Source: Microbacterium yannicii (GTDB taxonomy: Bacteria > Actinomycetota > Actinomycetes > Actinomycetales > Microbacteriaceae). Taken from it: a stretch of DNA of 64,000 nucleotides. The translations under genes were made by a program, and so were the position numbers. Under the pieces are notes generated by a model, which saw only the letters and a program-made list of their open reading frames with translations, did no database searches and was not told the origin of the DNA. Numbering within the stretch: position 1 is the stretch's first letter; the number at the start of each line of letters is the position of its first letter. Below are positions 1-8,419 of this stretch, in pieces. The stretch lies in the NCBI RefSeq assembly GCF_024055635.1, contig NZ_JAMXMB010000036.1:124001-188000 (forward strand). The letters run 5' to 3'.

Positions 1-1681
1 GTGCGCGGTCGATCTCGGCTGCGAGCGGGTCGTCGACACCGAGCGCATCGATGGCGGTGAGGGCGCGTTCGAAGAGCGCCTGGATGAGGAAGACATCGGA
101 TGCCGCAGTCAGGCCGATCGCGGTGGAGGTGCCGTCGGGCCGCACGAAGGAGTTCTCGGGCGCCGTCGAGGGTGAGGTGCGCAGCATGCCGTCCGGTCCC
201 GGAACCAGCCAGTCGAGGCAGAACTCGACGGCGCCGCGCATGACGGGCCAGATCCGCGACCGGAGCAGGTCGAGGTCGCCGCCGAATTCGTACTCGTCCC
301 ACAGGTTGTGGGTGAGCCACACGCCGCCCATCATCCAGATCGCCCAGCTGGGCGCGCCGTGGCCGCCGCCGACGGGAAGGCTCCAGCCCCACATGTCGGC
401 ATTGTGGTGAGCCACCCAGCCCCGGGCACCGTAGAGATCGCGCGCGACATCGGCACCCGTGCGGGCCAGACGCTCGACGAGCGCGAGCAGCGGCTCGGCG
501 GCGTCGTCGAGGCCGAGCACGGGCGCTGCCCAGTAGTTCATCTGCGTGTTGATGTTGATCGTGTAGTTGGACGACCACGCGGGACGCAGCTGGTCGTTCC
601 AGATGCCCTGGAGGTTCGCAGCCGGCGCGCCCGCCCGCGACGACGAGGCGAGCAGATACGCCCCGAACTCCGCGGCGACGGTCGCCTTCAACTGCGCGTC
701 GTCGCCGTGCAGGACGTCGCGGTCGACGTTCCACGTGCCTTCCCGTCGACCGCCGATCGCGAACCGAGTCCGAGCGTGACGCCGACGATCGGCGAGGTGC
801 TCGGCGAGCAGCGCGGACGGTGCGCGGTGTGCCGCGGCATCCGCCCGCTCTCTGGCCCGGTCCCGGATCGCCTCGCGGGAGGCGGTCCGCCACTCCCCGT
901 CCGCGTCGGCCCACCAAAACTCGGCGCGGGACGATGTGGAGAGGGCGATCAGCAGCCGGCGAGCCCCGTGAACTGCCGCGCGTGCAGGCGCGGCATCCAC
1001 GAAACCGTCGGTGTCCAGCGCGACCGCGACGGCCGCGAAGGCGTCGAAGTCGGTGTCGGCCTCGGCATACCGCAGAGGCGGCTCGACCGAGGTCTCGTGC
1101 AAGGGTGCCCCATCGACGGGGATCTCGATGTCGAGGCCGAGACCGTCGGCCGTGCCGCGGAGCGGCGTCGAGAGCGAGACGGATGCCGCGAACTCGACGT
1201 CCGCGGTGAGCTCGACGATCAGCGCCTGTGCGGGCGCCGACACCCAGGAGCGCCGGCGGACGGTGCCGCCGGGGACCTGCAGGGTCTCGGTCAGCACGGC
1301 TTCGTCGAGATCGAGGATGCGCGCCGGGGTGAGCGCGGTCGCGCCGGCGATCTCGACCACGAGGTCGCCGAGGGGGAGGAACTCCTGCGAGTAGGGGCCC
1401 TCGAACGACATGAGCAGGTCCTCGGCGGTGCGGATGTCGCCGTCATCGAGCGCCGCGCGGATCTCCTCGAGCCGCTCCGGTCCGGCGCCGCCGGCGAGCA
1501 CATCGCGGAGGGCCGCGGCCGGACCGTCGGGGGTGCCCGACCACACGGTGGCGTCGTTGAGCGCGTATCGTCCGGTCGCGCCGCCGAACGCCATCGCGCC
1601 GATACGGCCGTTGCCCAAGGGCGCGGCCTCTTCCCACCGGGCGGCGGGTGCTGTCCACGACAGTCGCAGGGTGTCGCTCAT
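1..1681 (-). CDS. GH95 alpha-L-fucosidase, C-terminus cut by window edge
   Basis: This gene runs leftward off the window, so only the first 560 residues are visible; GH95 enzymes usually have about 750-800. It starts at ATG 1681 behind GAGG. The N-terminal part has the GH95 opening (LGNGRIGAMAFGG near residue 22) and the family signatures NLQGIWN followed by YTININTQMNYW, which hold the conserved asparagines of the fucosidase active site. Downstream come HNADMWGWSLP and a Trp-rich catalytic-barrel stretch. The family hydrolyses terminal alpha-1,2-L-fucosides by inversion; some members act on L-galactosides. No signal peptide is visible at the N-terminus (MSDTLRLSWTAPA), so the enzyme is probably cytoplasmic. 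It is divergent from the GH36 gene and lies 5 kb from an oxidative L-fucose operon, which supports fucose as the released sugar. Confidence 0.9.
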   Translation of the reverse strand, partial: MSDTLRLSWTAPAARWEEAAPLGNGRIGAMAFGGATGRYALNDATVWSGTPDGPAAALRDVLAGGAGPERLEEIRAALDDGDIRTAEDLLMSFEGPYSQEFLPLGDLVVEIAGATALTPARILDLDEAVLTETLQVPGGTVRRRSWVSAPAQALIVELTADVEFAASVSLSTPLRGTADGLGLDIEIPVDGAPLHETSVEPPLRYAEADTDFDAFAAVAVALDTDGFVDAAPARAAVHGARRLLIALSTSSRAEFWWADADGEWRTASREAIRDRARERADAAAHRAPSALLAEHLADRRRHARTRFAIGGRREGTWNVDRDVLHGDDAQLKATVAAEFGAYLLASSSRAGAPAANLQGIWNDQLRPAWSSNYTININTQMNYWAAPVLGLDDAAEPLLALVERLARTGADVARDLYGARGWVAHHNADMWGWSLPVGGGHGAPSWAIWMMGGVWLTHNLWDEYEFGGDLDLLRSRIWPVMRGAVEFCLDWLVPGPDGMLRTSPSTAPENSFVRPDGTSTAIGLTAASDVFLIQALFERALTAIDALGVDDPLAAEIDRA

Positions 1682-1774
1682 CTCGATCCTCGGTCGGCGG
1701 TGTCCGAGATCTCGAGTGTCCGCAGCGACGACGCCTGCAGACCTCGGATCTTTGCTTGCGACGCCAGCGTAAAC

Positions 1775-1786
1775 GTGATTAATTAC
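1775..1786. promoter_or_regulatory. AT-rich near-palindrome in the GH95/GH36 divergent promoter
   Basis: The 136-bp gap between two divergent glycosidases contains GTGATTAATTAC, a 12-bp palindrome with one mismatched pair, within the only AT-rich patch of the gap. It lies 31 bp before the GH36 start codon and could be an operator or part of a promoter for either gene. No regulator gene is adjacent. The GH36 start has a strong ribosome site, GGAGGAG, at 1805-1812. Confidence 0.35.
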
Positions 1787-1817
1787 CAATGTCAAGAAAC
1801 TCTATGGAGGAGTTCGA

Positions 1818-4043
1818 ATGGTCAACGGTGAAGGCGCCGTCCAGACGTTGTCGGCCACGAAAGTCGTGCCGGCAGCCGTCCATACGCTGCGAGCGGCAGG
1901 GGCGGCGCTGGTCGTGGATCTCGGGGGCGCCATGCCTCGAGTGCTGCACTGGGGCGCCGATCTCGGCGCGCTGGACGCGCCGGGGATCGAGGCGCTGCGT
2001 GCGACATCCGTGCCGGCCGTGCTCAACAACGCGCCCGACGTCCCGCGACTCTTCTCGGTGTGGCCGACGGAGCAGGACGGCTGGGCCGGGACGCCCGCAC
2101 AGGCCGGTCACCGCGGCGGCACCGCGACCACCCCGCGTCCGCGCCTCGTGGACGCTGACACCGAGACCGCATCCGACGGCGGTGGACGCATCGCGCTCCG
2201 CTTCGACGATGAGGTGGCCGGCACCCGCGCCCACCTGACCTACCGATTGGATGCTGCGGGCGTGCTGTCGGTCGACCTGTCGGTGGAGAATCCGGCGGAG
2301 GCGGCATCCGCGTATCTCGTGGATGGGCTGCGTGCGCTCGTGCCGGTGCCGGACCGTGCCGGGGAGCTGCTGGATTTCACCGGCAAGTGGTGCCGGGAGC
2401 GCGCGCCGCAGCGGCTGCCGTTCTCGTTCGGCACGCACGCCCGTCGCGCACGCCGGGGAAAGCCCGGCCACGACACGCCGTTCCTGCTGGTCGCCGGCAC
2501 GCCGGCCTTCGGCTTCGCGCACGGCGAGCTGTGGGGCGTCCACCTCGCCTGGAGCGGCGACGGCGAGTACCTCGTCGAGCGGCTTCCGGAGGGCGCAGGG
2601 GCGCAGTCCCGTGTCATCGGCGCGGGCGAGCTGCTGCGCTCGGGCGAGGTGGTGCTGCAGCCCGGTGAGCGCTATGACGCCCCGACCGTGCTGTTCACAT
2701 GGTCGGACCGCGGGCTCGACGGGCTCTCGGCCCGGTTCCACCGCCGGCTCCGCGCTCGCCGCGGTCACCCCTCGACCCCGCGACCGCTGGTGCTCAACAC
2801 CTGGGAGGCGGTGTACTTCGACCACGACCTCGATCGCCTGGTCGAGATCGCCGATCGCGCCGCCGAGGTCGGCGTCGAGCGGATCGTGCTCGACGACGGG
2901 TGGTTCCGCGGCCGCCGCGACGCGAACGCCGGGCTCGGCGACTGGCTCGTCGACGAGCGGGTGTGGCCCGACGGGCTGGGGCCGTTCGTCGAGGCCGTGC
3001 GCGAGCGCGGCATGCAGTTCGGACTCTGGTTCGAGCCGGAGATGATCAGCCCCGACTCCGAGCTCGCCCGCGATCACCCCGACTGGGTGCTCGCGCCGGG
3101 CCAGGGCGCCGGAGCCACCGCCCGCAACCAGCACGTCCTCGACATCGCCAACCCCGACGCCTACGCGCTCGTGCTCGAGCGCATCAGCGCGCTCGTCGCC
3201 GAGTACGACATCGACTACCTCAAATGGGACCACAACCGCGACCTCGTCGAGCCCGTCGCGCGTCGCGACGGCGGCGACCGGCCCCTGGTTCGCGAGCAGA
3301 CCCTCGCCCTGTACCGCCTCCTGGATGAGCTGCGCACCCGCCATCCGCGGCTCGAGATCGAGACGTGCTCGGGCGGCGGCGGTCGCGTCGACCTCGGCAT
3401 CCTCGACCGCACCGACCGGGTGTGGGCGTCGGACTGCAACGACCCGGTCGAACGCGCCCGCATCGAGCGCTGGACGCGCCTGCTGGTGCCGCCCGAGCTC
3501 ATCGGCTCGCACCTGGGGGCCCGCCGCTCCCACACCACTTCCCGAGAGACCGACCTGTCGTTCCGGCTCGCGGTGGCCCTCACCGCGCACGCGGGCATCG
3601 AGACCGACCTGACGGTGTCGAGCGCCGAAGACCTGCACACCATCACCGCCTGGGCGGCGCTGTACCGGGAGCTGCGCGAGCTCATCCACACCGGCGACGT
3701 CGTCAACGCCGACCTCGCCGACGACGCGACCATGCTCACGGGCATCGTCGCGGCGGGCGGGGAGCGGGCGCTGTTCACCTGGACCCGTCTTGCGACGTCC
3801 GCCGACGGCCAGAGCGGCCGGGTGCGCTTCCCCGGGCTCGACGCCGGAGCGGTCTACCGCGTGCGCGTGAGGTCCGAGCTCGGCCCGGCCAGCAGGCACG
3901 AGGTGTCGGATCCCGACTGGATGCGACTGGCCCTCGACGGTGGCATCGAGCTTCCCGGGTCGGTGCTCGGCGTCGCCGGTGTGCCGCTTCCGACCCTCAA
4001 TCCGCAGCAGGCGCTGCTGTTCGACGTCGAGAGGCTCGCATGA
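1818..4043 (+). CDS. GH36 alpha-galactosidase, cytoplasmic
   Basis: The 741-aa protein has the length and architecture of bacterial GH36 alpha-galactosidases (MelA/RafA/AgaA type): an N-terminal beta-sandwich, a TIM barrel and a C-terminal beta domain. Visible signatures in order are VLDDGWFRGRR near residue 357, FGLWFEPEMISPDSEL near 400, YLKWDHNRD with nucleophile D471, CSGGGGRVDLG, and WASDCNDPVER with the likely acid/base D539. The 68-residue spacing of the two aspartates matches known GH36 enzymes. It removes alpha-1,6-linked galactose from melibiose, raffinose and related oligosaccharides. There is no signal peptide, so it should act on imported sugars. The start is ATG behind GGAGGAG; upstream in-frame starts would run into the divergent promoter. 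It is followed by a secreted GH27 enzyme with the same bond specificity. Confidence 0.93.
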   Translation: MVNGEGAVQTLSATKVVPAAVHTLRAAGAALVVDLGGAMPRVLHWGADLGALDAPGIEALRATSVPAVLNNAPDVPRLFSVWPTEQDGWAGTPAQAGHRGGTATTPRPRLVDADTETASDGGGRIALRFDDEVAGTRAHLTYRLDAAGVLSVDLSVENPAEAASAYLVDGLRALVPVPDRAGELLDFTGKWCRERAPQRLPFSFGTHARRARRGKPGHDTPFLLVAGTPAFGFAHGELWGVHLAWSGDGEYLVERLPEGAGAQSRVIGAGELLRSGEVVLQPGERYDAPTVLFTWSDRGLDGLSARFHRRLRARRGHPSTPRPLVLNTWEAVYFDHDLDRLVEIADRAAEVGVERIVLDDGWFRGRRDANAGLGDWLVDERVWPDGLGPFVEAVRERGMQFGLWFEPEMISPDSELARDHPDWVLAPGQGAGATARNQHVLDIANPDAYALVLERISALVAEYDIDYLKWDHNRDLVEPVARRDGGDRPLVREQTLALYRLLDELRTRHPRLEIETCSGGGGRVDLGILDRTDRVWASDCNDPVERARIERWTRLLVPPELIGSHLGARRSHTTSRETDLSFRLAVALTAHAGIETDLTVSSAEDLHTITAWAALYRELRELIHTGDVVNADLADDATMLTGIVAAGGERALFTWTRLATSADGQSGRVRFPGLDAGAVYRVRVRSELGPASRHEVSDPDWMRLALDGGIELPGSVLGVAGVPLPTLNPQQALLFDVERLA

Positions 4044-4149
4044 GCCGCTGACGTCCCCTCCACCTTCTGGGAACCTGCGCGTACAGCGGCCACTGGGGCC
4101 TGGGCACGCGCGCGGGGTTCACCGTCGAACCCACCGCAGAGAGGAAACC

Positions 4150-6630
4150 ATGGACACCTACGATCGCCATGCCCGCCGGCCACGCTGGCTCGCGGCATTC
4201 GCTGTCAGCGCGCTGACCCTCGGGGTCGGCGCCACGGCGGCGTACGCAGCGCCGCCGGCGGAGGCATCCGTCTCCCCGGCGACGACCGCACCCGCCGCCA
4301 CGACGCCCGCCGCGACGAAGCCCGCGCCCGACGGAGAGCTCGGCGCCCGCCCCTACATGGGCTGGAGCAGCTACAGCATGCAGGTGTACTCGGGCAGCGG
4401 ATCCACCTGGATCACCGCCGACCAGATCATCGCCCAGTCCGACGCCATGCACGAGAAGCTGCAGTCGGCGGGGTACGAGTACATCAACATCGACGCCGCG
4501 TGGAACGGGGGCACCGACGAGTACGGCCGCCCGACGCCCAGCACGACGCTGTTCCCGAACGGGCTGCAGGCCGTCATCGACCACATCCACGGCAACGGAC
4601 AGAAGGTCGGGCTCTACGCGATCCCCGGCATCTCGCCCGGCGTGTACGAGGCCGACCTGCCGATCTACGGCGCCCCCGACTGCTCGACGGCCGACATCGT
4701 CACGCAGCCGATCCAGCAGGCGGACTACTGGAACATCGGCTACCGCCTCGACTTCGCGAACCCGTGCGCGCAGGCCTACGTGGACTCGATCGCCGACATG
4801 TTCGGCGAGTGGGGGATCGACTTCCTCAAGTTCGACAGCGTCACGCCGGGGTCGGGAATCGGCGACCTCTCCCTCGACGCCCGCGACGACGTCGCGGCCT
4901 GGTCGCAGGCGCTCAAGCGCAACGGCATCTGGTTCGAGCTCTCCTGGGCGCTCGACATCCGCTATGCCGACTACTGGGCCGAGCACGCCAACGGCTGGCG
5001 CGTCGAATGGGACGTCGAGTGCTACTGCGGTGACGAAGCCCTCACCACGTGGGACAACATCGCCCGCCTCTTCCCGCGCGCGGCCGACTGGTGGCGCTTC
5101 GCGGGGCCCGACCGCGGCTGGAACGACTTCGATTCGCTCAATGTGGGCAACGGCTCGATGGACGGGCTGACCCGCGACGAGCGGCGCACGGCGACGACCC
5201 TCTGGGCGGTCGCGGCCGCGCCGATGTACGTGGGCAACGACCTGACGCGGCTCGACGACTACGGCATCGAGCTGCTGACGAACCCCGAGGTCATCGCGGT
5301 GAACCAGGCGGGCCGCCCGGCCCACCCGGTGTCGACGGCGACGAAGCAGCAGACCTGGTACGCGATGAACCCCGACGGCTCGATCACTGTCGCGCTGTTC
5401 AACCTCGGTCGCACCGACGCCGACATGAAGGTGTCGTTCGCCGACCTGGGTCTCCAGGGATCCGCGAAGGTGCGCGACCTCTGGGCGCAGAAGAACCTCG
5501 GCAGCTTCGACGGCGAGTTCACCGCCGACGACGTCCCGGTGCACGGCACGCGCCTGTTCACCGTCACGCCCGCGAGGGGCGGCGAGATCGCGTTGAACGA
5601 CGACGATGCCCGCCTGTCGTATGAGGGTGACTGGTCGCGCAACGGCGGCAAGGAGGTCGTTGCGGCCTCGCAGGCGCTGACCGTGTCGTCGTACGACTCG
5701 TCGCAGGGCGGGACGGCACCCGAGCCGGGTGCGTCGAACGTGGTGGCCGTCAACGACAGCGACTCGGCGATCGCCTACAGCGGCAACTGGGGGCACAGCA
5801 CGGGCCGCGGGCTGGGCGATCACCAGGACGACGTGCACTACGGCGAGGCGGACGGCGCGGCGTTCGAGTACACATTCGTCGGGACCGGGATCGACTGGGT
5901 GACCGAGACCCACTCGTCGCAGGGAGAGGCCGAGGTCTATCTCGACGGCGTGCTGGTCGACACCGTCGACACGTATCTCGATCCGGCACAGGGTCGTGGC
6001 GTGCAGCAGGTGGTGTACAGCGTGCGCGACCTCGCCGACGGCAGCCACACCCTCCGGGTGGTCAAGAAGTCGGGGCAGTTCATGCTGCTGGACCGCCTCG
6101 ACGTGGTGCAGCAGAGTCTGATCGACGTCGGCGCAGTCGTGTTCGACCGTGCGACGCCCGCGGATGCGACAGTCCACATCCTGCGCGACCCGGGCGAGCT
6201 CGACAGCATCTCCCGCGACGGCACCGCCCTGAAGAGCGGGACCGACTACACAGTGGAGGAGGATGCCGTCACCCTCAGCGCGTCGTACCTGTCGACGCTT
6301 CCCGACGGCGACACGTCCCTCGAGGTCCGGTTCCGCGGCGACCGGCGCGACGACGTCCACTGGACCGAGGACGACGGCGCGGCTGTCGAGCTGACCTTCC
6401 GGGGGACGGCCGTCACGGTGACGGGCCCGGCCGCACCCGACCAGGGCGAGGTCGAGGTCTATCTCGACGGTGCGCTGGTCGAGACCGTCGACCTGCACAG
6501 TGCCGCACGGCTCACGCAGCGTGAGGTCTTCTCGCAGGACGGCCTCGGCAAGGGCGAGCACACCCTGCGGCTCGTGAAGGCGTCGGGCGACGTGCTGCGC
6601 GTCGACGCCCTGTCATACGTGACCCGCTGA
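4150..6630 (+). CDS. Secreted multidomain GH27 alpha-galactosidase
   Basis: This 826-aa protein starts at ATG 4150 behind GAGAGGAAACC; an in-frame extension to 3940 would overlap the previous gene and is unlikely. Residues 1-36 are a signal peptide (RRPRWLAAFAVSALTLGVG, cleavage near AYA-AP), then an Ala/Thr/Pro linker. The GH27 catalytic domain begins at RPYMGWSSYS near residue 68, with nucleophile D229 in FLKFDSV and probable acid/base D288 in WRVEWDVEC; GWNDFDSL follows. After the beta domain come a jelly-roll-like module (about 535-655), an X2-like module (about 660-730, LKSGTDYTV and a closing LEVRFRG), and a second, shorter copy of the jelly-roll (about 735-826). The repeated tags are EVYLDG(V/A)LV(D/E)TVD and HTLR(V/L)VK. 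It probably releases galactose from polymeric galactosides outside the cell. Confidence 0.92.
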   Translation: MDTYDRHARRPRWLAAFAVSALTLGVGATAAYAAPPAEASVSPATTAPAATTPAATKPAPDGELGARPYMGWSSYSMQVYSGSGSTWITADQIIAQSDAMHEKLQSAGYEYINIDAAWNGGTDEYGRPTPSTTLFPNGLQAVIDHIHGNGQKVGLYAIPGISPGVYEADLPIYGAPDCSTADIVTQPIQQADYWNIGYRLDFANPCAQAYVDSIADMFGEWGIDFLKFDSVTPGSGIGDLSLDARDDVAAWSQALKRNGIWFELSWALDIRYADYWAEHANGWRVEWDVECYCGDEALTTWDNIARLFPRAADWWRFAGPDRGWNDFDSLNVGNGSMDGLTRDERRTATTLWAVAAAPMYVGNDLTRLDDYGIELLTNPEVIAVNQAGRPAHPVSTATKQQTWYAMNPDGSITVALFNLGRTDADMKVSFADLGLQGSAKVRDLWAQKNLGSFDGEFTADDVPVHGTRLFTVTPARGGEIALNDDDARLSYEGDWSRNGGKEVVAASQALTVSSYDSSQGGTAPEPGASNVVAVNDSDSAIAYSGNWGHSTGRGLGDHQDDVHYGEADGAAFEYTFVGTGIDWVTETHSSQGEAEVYLDGVLVDTVDTYLDPAQGRGVQQVVYSVRDLADGSHTLRVVKKSGQFMLLDRLDVVQQSLIDVGAVVFDRATPADATVHILRDPGELDSISRDGTALKSGTDYTVEEDAVTLSASYLSTLPDGDTSLEVRFRGDRRDDVHWTEDDGAAVELTFRGTAVTVTGPAAPDQGEVEVYLDGALVETVDLHSAARLTQREVFSQDGLGKGEHTLRLVKASGDVLRVDALSYVTR

Positions 6631-6641
6631 CACCGGCCCAC

Positions 6642-6677
6642 GTGAGCCCGGGCGACAGCCTCGCCGCCCGGGCTCAC
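6642..6677. terminator. Bidirectional hairpin between convergent genes
   Basis: GTGAGCCCGGGCG at 6642-6654 pairs perfectly with CGCCCGGGCTCAC at 6665-6677, a 13-bp GC stem with a 10-nt loop. It begins 12 bp past the GH27 stop and lies 95 bp downstream of the convergent gntR stop. No T-tract follows, which is common in high-GC actinobacteria. Confidence 0.7.
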
Positions 6678-6771
6678 CTGCGGGCACCGCTCACGGGCTC
6701 AGCTGCGCCTCCCGCAGCGCGCCGCTCGTCGACATCACGTGCTCTCGGCGAGGGGAGGCAGCCGAACCGCC

Positions 6772-7452
6772 TCAGGCGCGCTCGCGCGCCTGTCGCAGCC
6801 AGCGCTCGATGCCCGCGATGTGCACCTGGGCGATCGAGGTGGCGAGCTCCGTGTCGTGGTCGGCGATCGCGTCCAGGATCGCGCGGTGCTCCGCGAGGGT
6901 GCGCTCGACCGCGCCCGCCTGGGTGAGCCCGCGCCACACCCGGGCCCGCACGGTCTGACTGGTCAGGCTGTCCAGCAGGCTCGCGAGGTAGTCGTTGCCG
7001 GCGAGCCGGGCGATGGCGCTGTGGAAGCGCACGTCGTGCTCGACCAGGGACTCGATGTCGGTGTCGGGCGCGACACCGCTGATCTCGGCATCCAGCCGTT
7101 CGATGTCGTCGTCGCCGGCCTGCTGCGCCGCCAGGCCCGTCGCGTGCGACTCGAGCACGCGGCGCACGGCGAAGATCTCGAGCAGCGAGTCGTCGTCGTG
7201 GAGATCGACGACGAACGAGATGGCCTCGAGCAGCAGCTTGGGCTCGAGGCTCGTGACGTACGTGCCGTCGCCGCGCCGCACATCGAGCACCCGGATGACC
7301 TCGAGCGCCTTGACGGCCTCGCGCATCGAGCTGCGTGAGAGCCCGAGGCGCTCGGCCAGATCCTTCTCCGGGGGAAGGCGCGAGCCGGGAACCAGCTCGC
7401 CGCGCACGATCATGCCCTTGATCTTCTCGATCGCTTCGTCGGTGACGGCCAC
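6772..7452 (-). CDS. GntR/FadR-family (FCD) regulator of the fucose operon
   Basis: A 226-aa one-component regulator. Residues 1-70 form a GntR winged helix: LPPEKDLAERLGLSRSSMREAVKAL is the recognition part and VRRGDGTYV the wing. Residues 85-220 form an all-helical FCD ligand domain with the spaced Asp/His residues that bind metal in this family (EHDVRFH, AEHRAIL, AQVHIAG). The start is GTG 7452; no in-frame ATG lies close. A perfect 13-bp palindrome, GACATCGGATGTC, sits 13 bp ahead of the start codon, and the same sequence is found in the divergent promoter of the fucose genes. Autoregulation and control of that operon are therefore inferred, with a fucose-pathway acid as a plausible ligand. 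Confidence 0.9.
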   Translation of the reverse strand: MAVTDEAIEKIKGMIVRGELVPGSRLPPEKDLAERLGLSRSSMREAVKALEVIRVLDVRRGDGTYVTSLEPKLLLEAISFVVDLHDDDSLLEIFAVRRVLESHATGLAAQQAGDDDIERLDAEISGVAPDTDIESLVEHDVRFHSAIARLAGNDYLASLLDSLTSQTVRARVWRGLTQAGAVERTLAEHRAILDAIADHDTELATSIAQVHIAGIERWLRQARERA

Positions 7453-7464
7453 GCGCCCATCATA

Positions 7465-7477
7465 GACATCGGATGTC
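7465..7477. promoter_or_regulatory. Operator O1 of the FadR-type regulator
   Basis: GACATC-G-GATGTC is a perfect 13-bp inverted repeat immediately upstream of the gntR start codon. All but the last base recurs at 9347-9359 between the divergent fucose operons. Its position over the probable transcription start suggests autorepression. Confidence 0.7.
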
Positions 7478-7660
7478 AGGCGCGAACGGATGCTGCCACC
7501 GCCGCGCGTCCGCAGAACGATCCGGACCCGCCGGTCCTGGAGGCGACGCGACCTCCGCGCGGCCGGCAGATGTCGCCCACGAAGCGGGACCCGGTCCGCC
7601 GCTCCGACCTTTCGGCCGTCGGCGGACCGAGCCCCGGCATCCCTGATGTGCTCGTCGGGG

Positions 7661-8419
7661 CTAGGAGCCGGCGGGGCGGAGGCGCAGCGGCGACATCCCG
7701 CCGTCCACCTCGACGTAGGTGCCCGTCGTCGATCCGGCGCGCGGGCTGACGAGGTAGAGCACGGCGCCGGCGACCTCGTCGGCGGACACCAGGCGCCCGT
7801 GCGGCTGACGGGCCTCGAGGGCCGCCCGCTCGGCGGCCGGATCCGGCGCGCTGGCGAGCAGACGCCCGATCCACGGGGTGTCGGCGGTACCCGGGTTGAC
7901 GGCGTTGACGCGGATGCCCTCGCGCAGGTGGTCGGCCGCCATCGCCCTCGTGAGCGACAGCACCGCCCCCTTCGACGCGCTGTACAGCGCGCGCTGCGGC
8001 AGGCCCGCGGTCGCGGCGATCGACGAGGTGTTGCAGATCGCTGCGGCCGGCGACTGCCGCAACCATGGCAGCGCGGCGGCGCTCACGCGCGCGATGCCGG
8101 TGACGTTGATCGACAGCACACGCGCCCACTCGTCGTCGTCGTTCGCGGCGACGTCGCCCTGGGCGCCGATGCCGGCGTTGTTGACGAGGATGTCCATGCG
8201 CCCGAACCGCTCGGCGACCGCGGCGATCGCGGCGTCGACGCCGGCGCGATCCGACACGTCGGCGGCGAAGGCGGCGAACCGGGGGTCGGCGCCCGAGGTG
8301 TCGCGATCGAGCACAGCGACGTCGGCGCCCTCATCGGCCAGCGCGTTCGCGATCGCGGCGCCGATGCCCGATGCGCCGCCGGTGACGACGGCGACGAGTC
8401 CGTCGAGCTGTCCGCTCAT
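7661..8419 (-). CDS. SDR dehydrogenase, probably 2-keto-3-deoxy-L-fuconate dehydrogenase
   Basis: A 252-aa classical short-chain dehydrogenase. It has the Rossmann motif TGGASGIG at residues 14-21, NNAGIG near 87, catalytic Ser in NTSSIAATAG, YSASK (Tyr/Lys pair) near 150, and PGTADTPW. The C-terminus ends in the usual VEVDGGM. The ATG overlaps the stop codon of the upstream FAH-family gene by four bases (ATGA), so the two are translationally coupled. Next to L-fuconate dehydratase and a FAH hydrolase, the expected reaction is NAD-dependent oxidation of 2-keto-3-deoxy-L-fuconate to the 2,4-diketo acid, as known from the oxidative fucose/rhamnose pathways. The sequence alone does not fix the substrate. 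A short hairpin (AGCCCC/GGGGCT, 7630-7662) overlaps the stop codon. Confidence 0.85.
   Translation of the reverse strand: MSGQLDGLVAVVTGGASGIGAAIANALADEGADVAVLDRDTSGADPRFAAFAADVSDRAGVDAAIAAVAERFGRMDILVNNAGIGAQGDVAANDDDEWARVLSINVTGIARVSAAALPWLRQSPAAAICNTSSIAATAGLPQRALYSASKGAVLSLTRAMAADHLREGIRVNAVNPGTADTPWIGRLLASAPDPAAERAALEARQPHGRLVSADEVAGAVLYLVSPRAGSTTGTYVEVDGGMSPLRLRPAGS

Noticed and set aside
308..1831. 507-aa open frame on the + strand opposite the GH95 gene
   Set aside because: It is the antisense shadow of a real gene in 70% GC DNA: Arg/Gly/Ala-rich, no domain and no ribosome site.
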